20,271 bases of DNA from an uncultured Sporolactobacillus sp. (GTDB lineage Bacteria > Bacillota > Bacilli > Bacillales > Sporolactobacillaceae), in contig UQRJ01000016.1 in NCBI GenBank assembly GCA_900543345.1, positions 1-20,271 on the forward strand, read 5' to 3'. The first letter of the stretch is position 1. The number at the start of each line of letters is the position of its first letter. Positions 1 to 7,002 of this stretch are shown here, piece after piece. Position numbers and translations under genes: made by a program. The notes under the pieces were generated by a model. That model saw only the letters and a list, made by a program, of their open reading frames with translations, was not told the DNA's origin and did not search any database.

Positions 1-563
1 ATATAGCCGGCGTTCACTAAATCGCAAATCGCGCAACTTTCGATAATTTGCTTCGGATAAGGCGAAGCAATCACGCGTCGATAACCGCGGCCGGCATCTT
101 CCTTAAAAAGAAACTGATCCTGCTGCATTTTTTTCGCCGCTTCTTCTTTTGTGTAAAATGGGCCGATCGGTTTAACCGGATGGGCGAAGGCGTCGTCGTT
201 CGGCGAAACGAGCGATCGTGTGATGACATTAACCGTCTGTTTGTCAATGCCGGCTTTTGCCAAGGCATTGTCTAAGGCGTTAATCATCCAGTAACCGATC
301 ATTCCCTGACTCATCGCGCCGCAGACATCAATCGGCATCGCCGGTGTTTTTTTTGAGTCCGCCGCTCTTTGCTGCAGCAAGATATTCCCAACCTGGGGAC
401 CATTGCCGTGTGTAATGGCAATTTTATAACCTTCGCTGATGATTCGCACCAGTTGCTGCGCCGTGTGGGCGATCGCTTGTTGCTGCGCGTCTGCCATTGC
501 TTCGTTATTAACCTCGATCGCGTTGCCGCCGAGGGCAATGACGACTTTTTTGTCCGACACCAT
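1..563 (-). CDS. arcC: Carbamate kinase, 3' end outside window
   Basis: Last step of the arginine deiminase pathway: transfers phosphate from carbamoyl phosphate to ADP, giving ATP, ammonia and CO2 in the cytoplasm. The visible 187 codons begin MVSDKKVVIALGGNAI, with the glycine-rich ALGGNAI nucleotide/phosphate loop near residues 9-16 and the family motif THGNGPQVG further on; about 120 residues of a usual ~310 are missing off the left edge. The start ATG at 563 has a strong AGGAGGA Shine-Dalgarno 7 nt upstream (complement of 571-577). It follows arcD after 53 nt with no terminator between them, so it is cotranscribed in the order arcA-arcB-arcD-arcC. In Bacillus licheniformis the next gene is arcR; whether that holds here cannot be seen. 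Confidence 0.95.
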   Translation of the reverse strand, partial: MVSDKKVVIALGGNAIEVNNEAMADAQQQAIAHTAQQLVRIISEGYKIAITHGNGPQVGNILLQQRAADSKKTPAMPIDVCGAMSQGMIGYWMINALDNALAKAGIDKQTVNVITRSLVSPNDDAFAHPVKPIGPFYTKEEAAKKMQQDQFLFKEDAGRGYRRVIASPYPKQIIESCAICDLVNAGY

Positions 564-616
564 GATGCATTCCTCCTGCTTTTTCTTTCGTGTTACGCTT
601 TGCGAAGCGTCGCAAA

Positions 617-2059
617 TTAAACTTGTATGACGCCGAGGGCTAAGTCGATCACGGCCCAAATGGCGAAAACAACCATCGCAACGGCAAAGATTCCTTCTGA
701 TTTTGTAAATAGAACGGATGCCTTATTTTCTTTGCTGACCCACCAGTAAACAAGGATACCGACAGCGTATAGAATGGTTGTCAGCAGTAAATAGTTCATG
801 CCGGCACCGTAAATCAACCACACCGCATACACAGAGGCGATGATACTGACAACCAAGTCTTTAATCCATGTTTTCTTGTGTGCGCTTTCGTACCCGACAT
901 GGGTGACGACCAATTTAACGGCGTAGAGAGCCGACAGCAGATAAGGGATCAGAATGGCCGAAGTCGCGAGTGAATAGCAAAAGTTATAGGCTTTGTCTGT
1001 CACCAGCAGGGTCAGCAGAAACACTTGGATCAGGCCATTGGTCAGCCACAAAGCATTGGCCGGCGCGCCGTGTTTGTTTTCTTTCTTCAAGAAGGAAGGA
1101 AAGACATTGTCTTTGGCGGCGGCAAACGGAATTTCCGCGGCATAAATGGTCCACGACAGCCAGGCGCTGAGTACGGAAATGATCAGGCCCAGATTGATAA
1201 AAGCTGCGCCCCATTTACCGACGACCGATTCAAAGACGTAAGCCATTGACGGTGTCTGCAATCCGGTTAATTGGCTTTTGCTCATGATGCCGAGGGACAA
1301 CAGCGAAATAAACACATAACAGATCAACGTAATCAACAATCCGCCAATGGTTGCGATCCCGATGTCGCGACGGCGTTTCGCCCGGGCCGACACGACGACG
1401 GCTCCTTCGACGCCGATAAATACCCATAACGTGACTAACATGGTACTGGTGACCTGATGCAGAACGGACGACCAGGAAAACGCCGCCTGATGAACGCCCC
1501 AGAAATCACCGACTAATGATTTGGCATGAAAAGCGAAAATACCAACGACAATAAATAAAAAGATCGGGACCAGTTTAGTGATCGTTGCAATGAGATTGAC
1601 GATCGCCGCCGAATGAATGCCGCGCAATACCAGCCAGTGAACAAACCAGAGCAGGATTGATGCGCCGATGATCGAAGCCACATTCTGTCCGCCGGCAAAG
1701 CTTTTAATGAAATAACCGATCGCGCTGAAAATGAGCGTGCCGTATGCCACGTTGCCGAGCCAGGCCGATAACCAGTATCCCCAGGCACTGTTAAATCCCA
1801 TATATTTTCCGAACCCTGCTTTGGCGTAACTATAAATGCCGGCATTTAATTCTGGTTTTCTCGAAGCGAGATTTTGAAAAACCAATCCCAGTGCAATGAT
1901 GCCGATGCCGGTAATGACCCAACTGATAATAATCGCTCCGGCGTTGGCACCTTGGGACATGTCGCTTGGAAGGTTAAATGCGCCGCCGCCGATCATCGAG
2001 CCGACAACGAGTGCTAAAAGTGAGAGTAGATTTAACTTTTTGTCTTCTTGTTTTTGCAT
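617..2059 (-). CDS. arcD: Arginine/ornithine antiporter
   Basis: Membrane exchanger of the APC superfamily that imports arginine and exports ornithine, the product of ArcB, so the deiminase pathway runs without spending energy on uptake. The 480-residue protein is almost entirely hydrophobic helices (about 12-13 by eye). It opens with the APC-type first helix motif GSMIGGGAFNLPSDM (residues ~20-34) and continues with the NAGIYSYAKAGFGKYMGFNSAWGYW region (quoted in part: NAGIYSYAKAGFGKYMG) typical of ArcD. Start ATG at 2059 is preceded by a GAGGGGAGGGG purine block. It lies 43 nt after arcB and 53 nt before arcC. A lysine or other basic amino-acid antiporter is possible from sequence alone, but the operon setting fixes arginine/ornithine. 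Confidence 0.93.
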   Translation of the reverse strand: MQKQEDKKLNLLSLLALVVGSMIGGGAFNLPSDMSQGANAGAIIISWVITGIGIIALGLVFQNLASRKPELNAGIYSYAKAGFGKYMGFNSAWGYWLSAWLGNVAYGTLIFSAIGYFIKSFAGGQNVASIIGASILLWFVHWLVLRGIHSAAIVNLIATITKLVPIFLFIVVGIFAFHAKSLVGDFWGVHQAAFSWSSVLHQVTSTMLVTLWVFIGVEGAVVVSARAKRRRDIGIATIGGLLITLICYVFISLLSLGIMSKSQLTGLQTPSMAYVFESVVGKWGAAFINLGLIISVLSAWLSWTIYAAEIPFAAAKDNVFPSFLKKENKHGAPANALWLTNGLIQVFLLTLLVTDKAYNFCYSLATSAILIPYLLSALYAVKLVVTHVGYESAHKKTWIKDLVVSIIASVYAVWLIYGAGMNYLLLTTILYAVGILVYWWVSKENKASVLFTKSEGIFAVAMVVFAIWAVIDLALGVIQV

Positions 2060-2102
2060 GGTGCGCCCCTCCCCTCAGTAAGAGTCTGTCATCACGCGTC
2101 CG

Positions 2103-3113
2103 TTAATAATTTCCCAAAGTGGCCAACATAACGGCTTTAATCGTGTGCATCCGGTTTTCTGCTTCATCGAAGACGTGAGAATGGGAACCGTTGAAGATTT
2201 CGTCGGTGACCTCCATCGCATCCAGGCCATATTTGTCATGAACCATCTGTCCAATTTCTGTTTCGCTGTTATGAATCGACGGCAGGCAATGAAGAAAAAT
2301 ATAATCGTCATTTCCGGCTTTTGCGACAAGTTGCCGATTGACCTGATAAGGCCTAAGCAGTTTAATCCGTTCGGCATACTTTTCATCTTCGCCCATTGAT
2401 ACCCAAACATCGGTGTAAATCGCATCCGCGCCGCGGACGGCCTGATCGATGTCGTCTGTGACGAGTATGCTGCCGCCCGATTGCTCAGCGTAGGAACGTC
2501 CTCTTGAGACGATCTGAGTATCGGGAAATAGCGGGCGGGGTGCGCAGATCCGGACATTCATGCCGATTTTACCGGCACCGATCAGCAAGCTGTTGGCCAC
2601 GTTGTTTCGCCCATCGCCGATGAACACAAGGGTGGCCCCCGCTAATGTTCCCAACTGTTCTTTAATTGTTAAAAAATCGGCTAATACTTGTGTGGGGTGC
2701 GATTCATCGGTTAACCCGTTCCAGACCGGCACGCCGGAATATTCGGCCAGCTGTTTGACGGTTTCTTGACTGAAGCCTCTAAACTCAATACCGTCGAACA
2801 TTCTTCCCAGCACTCGAGCGGTGTCTTTGACCGATTCCTTCTTGCCAAATTGGATATCGCCTTTTCCCAGGTATTCCGGATGCGCCCCCAGATCGGTACT
2901 GGCAACCGTGAACGCGCAACGTGTCCGGGTCGACGGTTTTTCAAAGAGCAGCGCAATATTCTTTCCTTGCAAGTAATGATGGGGAATACGCTGTTGTTTT
3001 TTCTTTTTTAAATCGGCGGCCAACTCCAGAAAGTAATGCAGTTCCTCTTGTGAAAAATCACTGATTGTCAATAGACTGCGGCCTTTTAATGCATCTTTAA
3101 CGGATTCGTTCAT
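2103..3113 (-). CDS. arcB: Ornithine carbamoyltransferase, catabolic
   Basis: Phosphorolyses citrulline to ornithine and carbamoyl phosphate in the deiminase pathway; the same fold works in the reverse direction in arginine synthesis. 336 residues, the usual length. Carbamoyl-phosphate site STRTR at 61-65 and HPTQ at 139-142; ornithine loop DVWVSMGE at 235-242; catalytic HCLP at 275-278. The residues after HCLP read SIHNSETEIG rather than the common AFHD-type continuation, a modest divergence. Start ATG at 3113 with GGGAGG about 9 nt upstream. Its place between arcA and arcD (36 and 43 nt gaps) argues for the catabolic enzyme rather than biosynthetic ArgF. Confidence 0.95.
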   Translation of the reverse strand: MNESVKDALKGRSLLTISDFSQEELHYFLELAADLKKKKQQRIPHHYLQGKNIALLFEKPSTRTRCAFTVASTDLGAHPEYLGKGDIQFGKKESVKDTARVLGRMFDGIEFRGFSQETVKQLAEYSGVPVWNGLTDESHPTQVLADFLTIKEQLGTLAGATLVFIGDGRNNVANSLLIGAGKIGMNVRICAPRPLFPDTQIVSRGRSYAEQSGGSILVTDDIDQAVRGADAIYTDVWVSMGEDEKYAERIKLLRPYQVNRQLVAKAGNDDYIFLHCLPSIHNSETEIGQMVHDKYGLDAMEVTDEIFNGSHSHVFDEAENRMHTIKAVMLATLGNY

Positions 3114-3149
3114 CTTGTTTTTCCTCCCGCTTCATTCATTTCTGCGTGA

Positions 3150-4382
3150 TTACAAATCCTCCCGATAAAGCGGCATACTCATGCATCTGGGGCCGCCCCG
3201 CCCGCGAGACAACTCGGAACTGTGAATCTCGATCACTTCGATGCCGTGTACTCTGAGCAGATCGTTGGAAATATAGTTTCGGTCGTAGGTGACGACGACA
3301 CCCGGAGCGATAGCCAATGTGTTTGAACCGTCATTCCATTGCTCGCGTGCCGAGGCGATTTCGTCTCCGCCTCCGCAAGGGATAAAATCGATTTCTTGCA
3401 GATGCAGCGCTTCTTTCAGCGTTTGGATCAGGCTCGACCGGCTGCTAATCTTTAGCGATCCGGCTTCTTTTCCTTTCTCAATGACGTAAATCGTCATTTC
3501 GCCTTCTTTGCCCAGAGCGAACGGATGAATCGTGAACTGGTTGCGATTGACCATCGTAAATACTGTATCCAGGTGCATGAACGTCCGCCGCTTCGGAATT
3601 TCGATCGCGATGATTTTCTTAATTTGTTTCTGTTTGTCGAATAACCGCTGAGCCAGTCTTTCGATGGCTCGAACGGTCGTTCGTGAACTGACGCCGAGAC
3701 AAATGGTATCGGTGCTGATCACCAATTCGTCTCCGCCTTCCATCGAGAATTCGAAATTGCGATCGGACCAGATCGGGATCGAATAAGCGGTGAAACGCGG
3801 ATGATAGTGGATGATATAATCCATGAACAGCGATTCCCGGCGTCTTGCTTTTTCTCTCATCCGGTTAATGGTTATTCCATTGCCGATGACGGCTGCCGGA
3901 TCTCGTGTGAAATAGAGATTAGGCATCGGGTCGAGATAAAACGGGTAATGACTTTCCATCATTTCATACAGATGGGCCGACGGTGTCTTGGCGACTTCAT
4001 TTTTTCGCACACCCGACATGACTTTGTGAACCAGGTCGCCATTGGCAAGCGACAGCAAATAGTCCTTAAGCGTTTTGGCGAAATCGTCGTCGCACATATT
4101 GCTTTCTTTGAGCATCTGCCTGACAAATTTTTCTTTAATTTCCGGTGTGTGCAGCGATTCTTCCAGCAATTTGTCGAGATAAAGAACTTCGATGCCCTGA
4201 TTCTGCAATGTTTCGGCGAAAAAATCATGTTCTTTTTGAATGGCAGGTAAATAAGGGATGTCGTCAAACAAAAGGCGTTGTAGTAAATCCGGTGTTAAAT
4301 TTTCGATTTCTTTTCCAGGACGATGCAAAAGCACTGTCTTTAATTCACCGATTTCCGATGTAATATGAACTGGATATTTCAT
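3150..4382 (-). CDS. arcA: Arginine deiminase
   Basis: First enzyme of the pathway: hydrolyses arginine to citrulline and ammonia, also giving acid resistance. From the ATG at 4382 the protein is 410 residues, the normal family length, starting MKYPVHITSEIGELKTVLLH. The substrate-binding FTRDPAAVIGNGI segment, the HLDTVFTMV histidine motif and the catalytic cysteine (about residue 400) in GRGGPRCMSMPL near the C-terminus are all present. The frame stays open upstream to 4571, but that part crosses the regulatory region and a terminator; only the 4382 start has a proper Shine-Dalgarno (AAAGGGAGATGG) and the family N-terminus. First gene of the operon, so it sets operon expression. Confidence 0.96.
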   Translation of the reverse strand: MKYPVHITSEIGELKTVLLHRPGKEIENLTPDLLQRLLFDDIPYLPAIQKEHDFFAETLQNQGIEVLYLDKLLEESLHTPEIKEKFVRQMLKESNMCDDDFAKTLKDYLLSLANGDLVHKVMSGVRKNEVAKTPSAHLYEMMESHYPFYLDPMPNLYFTRDPAAVIGNGITINRMREKARRRESLFMDYIIHYHPRFTAYSIPIWSDRNFEFSMEGGDELVISTDTICLGVSSRTTVRAIERLAQRLFDKQKQIKKIIAIEIPKRRTFMHLDTVFTMVNRNQFTIHPFALGKEGEMTIYVIEKGKEAGSLKISSRSSLIQTLKEALHLQEIDFIPCGGGDEIASAREQWNDGSNTLAIAPGVVVTYDRNYISNDLLRVHGIEVIEIHSSELSRGRGGPRCMSMPLYREDL

Positions 4383-4438
4383 GATTTTCCATCTCCCTTT
4401 CACATTTTCAGCATAGCTAATGCGCAAAGAAATCAGAG

Positions 4439-4452
4439 TGAAATCGCTTACA
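4439..4452 (-). promoter_or_regulatory. cre site (CcpA) upstream of arcA
   Basis: TGAAATCGCTTACA fits the Bacillus cre consensus TGWAANCGNTNWCA at every fixed position. It lies 57-70 nt upstream of the arcA ATG, between the Crp/Fnr box and the gene. If that box sits at the usual activating distance (centre about -41.5), this cre falls at about -13 to -26, inside the core promoter, where bound CcpA would block RNA polymerase. Catabolite repression of arc operons is known in several Firmicutes; here it is inferred from the site. Confidence 0.6.
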
Positions 4453-4459
4453 ACATAAA

Positions 4460-4475
4460 CGTGAATCATTTCACA
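4460..4475 (-). promoter_or_regulatory. Crp/Fnr-family box upstream of arcA
   Basis: Read on the minus strand the site is TGTGA-AATGAT-TCACG, matching the TGTGA-N6-TCACA Crp/Fnr palindrome at 9 of 10 positions. It is centred about 85 nt upstream of the arcA start. In B. licheniformis the Crp/Fnr-family activator ArcR drives arcABDC from such a box, so ArcR or Fnr is the natural candidate. No convincing -35 was found, as expected for an activator-dependent promoter; the -10 could not be fixed. Confidence 0.6.
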
Positions 4476-4514
4476 TCGTTTGCCCGGAAAGAGACTATGA
4501 TGGAAGTATTCAGA

Positions 4515-4550
4515 GAAAAATAAAAAAGGGAGATCCGATTGGCGATCTCC
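4515..4550 (-). terminator. Rho-independent terminator of pbpG
   Basis: On the minus strand GGAGATC (4550-4544) pairs perfectly with GATCTCC (4535-4529) around an 8-nt loop, followed by a T-rich run (complement of the A-tract 4515-4527). It begins 9 nt after the pbpG stop codon and shields the downstream arc promoter region from read-through. Confidence 0.88.
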
Positions 4551-4558
4551 GCAACTTG

Positions 4559-6595
4559 TTATTTCCACCATTCCAGTATTCGCTCGAAGAATCGGCGCAG
4601 GCCGTGGGGAGGTTTGCGGTCCTGATGTGTTTTCGCCCGGGTGCCGTTGCAGGTCAGCGCCGGTTCCGTACCTTTGATAAAATAGGTCGGGCGGCCGGGG
4701 CAGCTGCCGTCCGCACGCAGGCCGGTTTTTGGATCGATGGCGAGGCGCACGACACCACTTGGTGCTTTAAAACTGTTTTTCGGGCGATTGGCCAGTGCCG
4801 TTTCAATAAAGTGCGACCAGATTGTTTTTGCATAACCGGTGTCGGGATACGTGTCGATTGTTTTAGCCTTGTCGTAACCGACCCAGACCGCGGCGACCAG
4901 ATCCGGTGTGAAACCGGCCATCCAACTGTCCGTTGCCGTTGAACCGGTTTTGGCTGCCAAAGTGTGCGTCAGCCGGTTAGCAACCGGTGCGCCGGTTACT
5001 GTCGTATAGCCGTTCAATCGCTTATCGAAAATGCCGGTCATCATTTGTGACAGTACGAACGTGGTTTGCCGATTCAGCACTTGCTCACGAACCGGCTGCC
5101 GCTGGTAAAGTATGCGGCCGTTTTGATCGGTCACTTTGGTGATCAGCGCCGGCCGGACTTTGGCGCCGCCGCCGGCCAGCGTCGCGTAGCCGCGGGTAAG
5201 TTCCAGGACGCCGACGGGTTTTGATCCGAGGGCCAGCGACGGGATTGCCTCGAGCGGGCTGGTGATGCCGGCACGCCGCGCGACGGAGACGAGATGGTCC
5301 ATGCCGATCGACAAATGGGTTTTTACAGCGAAAACGTTGTCGGATAACGCAAGCGCTTGGGCGAGCGTGATCGGGCCGTCCGCATAGTAGCCGCCGAAAT
5401 TGTTCGGCGTGTAAGAACCGCGTCCGTCGTCGAATGTAAAAGCGGTCGGAATACTTTTAAGCCGTGTGGACGGCGTGAATCCATTGCGCAGGGCGGCGTA
5501 ATAGAGGAATGGCTTGAATGCCGAGCCGGGCGCCCGTTTGGCATCGGTGGCCCGGTTAAAGGGGCTTTGCCTGTAGTTGCGCCCGCCGACCATGGCCGTG
5601 ACGGCGCCGGTTTGCGGATTCATTGCAACCAGGGCAGCCTGCAGTTGCGAGGAGGCGGGGATCGTCTGCGCGATCCAGCGTTCGGCCGCTTGCTGTTCTT
5701 TTTCATCCAGCGTGGTGTACACACGCAATCCGCCGGATTCCAGCTCCTTCCGTCCGATACCCGGAATTTTTTTCAACGCCTTGTTTGCGGCATCTTGAAA
5801 ATAAGGAGCCGTGCGTTTGACAGAGACACGACTGTGCGCGAAATTCAAAGGTTCGCGATACGCGGCGTCGGCACGCTGTTTGCTTAGATAGCCGCATTCA
5901 ACCATCCGCTTCAGCACGAGCCGCTGGCGCTTTTTCGCCTGATCGTAGTGAAGCAGCGGCGAGTATAGGCCGGGTCCGTTGGGAATGCCAGCAAGCATGC
6001 TCGATTCGGCAAGCGACAGGTTAGCCGCTTTTTTGTTGAAATACGTCTGGGCGGCCGCTTCGATACCGTATGCGCCGTGTCCGTAGTAGATCGTATTTAA
6101 GTAACCTTCGAAGATTCGTTGTTTCGATTCATTCATTTCCAGTCGCAGTGTATAGAAAACTTCCGTTGCCTTGCGCGCCCAGGTTTTATCGTTAGACAGA
6201 AAACGATTTTTCGCGTATTGCATGGTAATTGTGCTCGCGCCTTGCGCCTTGGACAGGCTGCGCAGATCGGCTGAGGCGGACGAGACAATGCGGCGCACAT
6301 CGAAGCCGTGGTGGTGAAAAAAACGGCGGTCCTCAATCGCCAGGGTGGCCAGTTTGAGTGGCGGGGCGATATGCCGGATCGGCACCCATTGCTGCAGCGT
6401 GCCGTTCAATTTGCCGATCGCCTTTCCCCGATTGTCGTAGAAAACGGCCGGACGGATACGGGGAATCTCCATCGGTCCGGCGATTTTTGCCGCAAGCAGT
6501 AGCAAAACGACCGCTGCCGCCATTGCCGCCGGTAACCACCAAATGATGTGAAAGATTACGTGTTTTCCGTTCTGCCTCCATCCCGGCATATGCAT
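4559..6595 (-). CDS. pbpG: Class A penicillin-binding protein, PbpG/PbpF type
   Basis: Bifunctional peptidoglycan synthase: a transglycosylase polymerises lipid II and a transpeptidase crosslinks the stem peptides outside the membrane. 678 residues (B. subtilis PbpG is ~690). A short basic N-terminus, one membrane segment (~13-39), the GT51 domain with EDRRFFHHHG at 88-97 (catalytic Glu88) and QGASTITMQ at 118-126, then the transpeptidase with SAFK (Ser358 nucleophile, Lys361), SDN at 418-420 and KTG at 549-551. All catalytic residues are intact. Start ATG at 6595 has GGAGG 8 nt upstream; a second ATG two codons later is too far from it. In Bacillus pbpG sits on the same side of argS and is made in the forespore by sigma-F; a sigma-G/F-like promoter is visible here too. 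PbpF (PBP2c) is the close alternative. Confidence 0.85.
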   Translation of the reverse strand: MHMPGWRQNGKHVIFHIIWWLPAAMAAAVVLLLLAAKIAGPMEIPRIRPAVFYDNRGKAIGKLNGTLQQWVPIRHIAPPLKLATLAIEDRRFFHHHGFDVRRIVSSASADLRSLSKAQGASTITMQYAKNRFLSNDKTWARKATEVFYTLRLEMNESKQRIFEGYLNTIYYGHGAYGIEAAAQTYFNKKAANLSLAESSMLAGIPNGPGLYSPLLHYDQAKKRQRLVLKRMVECGYLSKQRADAAYREPLNFAHSRVSVKRTAPYFQDAANKALKKIPGIGRKELESGGLRVYTTLDEKEQQAAERWIAQTIPASSQLQAALVAMNPQTGAVTAMVGGRNYRQSPFNRATDAKRAPGSAFKPFLYYAALRNGFTPSTRLKSIPTAFTFDDGRGSYTPNNFGGYYADGPITLAQALALSDNVFAVKTHLSIGMDHLVSVARRAGITSPLEAIPSLALGSKPVGVLELTRGYATLAGGGAKVRPALITKVTDQNGRILYQRQPVREQVLNRQTTFVLSQMMTGIFDKRLNGYTTVTGAPVANRLTHTLAAKTGSTATDSWMAGFTPDLVAAVWVGYDKAKTIDTYPDTGYAKTIWSHFIETALANRPKNSFKAPSGVVRLAIDPKTGLRADGSCPGRPTYFIKGTEPALTCNGTRAKTHQDRKPPHGLRRFFERILEWWK

Positions 6596-6618
6596 GGTGA
6601 GAGCCTCCGAATCTGCCT

Positions 6619-6641
6619 GTAGGGGAAACGATTTCCCCTAC
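6619..6641 (-). promoter_or_regulatory. Perfect 10-bp hairpin in pbpG leader
   Basis: GTAGGGGAAA (6619-6628) and TTTCCCCTAC (6632-6641) are perfect inverted repeats separated by 3 nt. It lies in the predicted pbpG 5' leader, ending 8 nt before the GGAGG Shine-Dalgarno. Neither strand has a T-run close after it, so it is not a standard terminator. A role in mRNA stability or translation is an inference. Confidence 0.6.
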
Positions 6642-6660
6642 TCATGGTGAATGTTTTTAA

Positions 6661-6690
6661 TAGTATGGTTCGGAAAACCGAACAATAAAC
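6661..6690 (-). promoter_or_regulatory. Probable sigma-G/sigma-F promoter of pbpG
   Basis: The minus strand reads GTTTA-N18-CATACTA (complement of 6690-6686 and 6667-6661). CATACTA is the exact sigma-G -10 consensus, and the -35 is one mismatch from GYATA at the spacing used by sigma-F/G promoters. The start point would be near 6654, giving a ~58-nt leader. The GG of the sigma-F -10 is absent, which favours sigma-G. B. subtilis pbpG and pbpF are forespore genes. Between the two boxes lies the palindrome GTTCGGTTTTCCGAAC. Confidence 0.55.
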
Positions 6691-6990
6691 CCGAACAGGC
6701 GAAACTTATCCGGGCAGTCGGAACGAACAAGCAGCCGCCCTTGCGTGAATTCGAACAATCTTTTATAGTATAAAGGGCTTAAAGAAGCGCAATGAAGGCC
6801 TGTATCGGCCGATTCGGCCGTTGCCGGAATGGAGAAATCGAGGCTGAGCGGAATCGCGGAAGCGGTTTGGTTTATCCGGCAAGTGACCTGCAGTTTGCTG
6901 AAGCGAATTTGACTTTTCGTTTTTCTTTGAACGTGGCATAAAATTGAGTAATGGACCGGTAAACAAACGATCTCGATGTTGATGTTTCTT
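6691..6990. other. Divergent intergenic region pbpG / argS, no gene supported
   Basis: About 300 nt between the pbpG promoter and the argS ribosome binding site. A possible -10 for argS, TAAAAT, is at 6939-6944 with no good -35. A minus-strand frame stays open across the whole stretch to a stop at 6657 but has no ATG, GTG or TTG start in it outside argS. A 49-codon plus-strand frame (6792-6941) lacks a good ribosome binding site. In Bacillus the ywiB gene normally precedes argS; this could be where it was lost, but no ywiB similarity is clear. Confidence 0.4.
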
Positions 6991-7002
6991 GGAGGGTAAA
7001 AA

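Noticed and set aside
4383..4571. Upstream extension of the arcA frame by 63 codons
   Set aside because: It runs through the cre, the Crp/Fnr box and the pbpG terminator, has no ribosome binding site, and ArcA of normal length starts at 4382.
6792..6941. 49-codon plus-strand frame before argS
   Set aside because: Poor ribosome binding site, Arg/Gly-rich composition and no family resemblance; it could at most be a relic.
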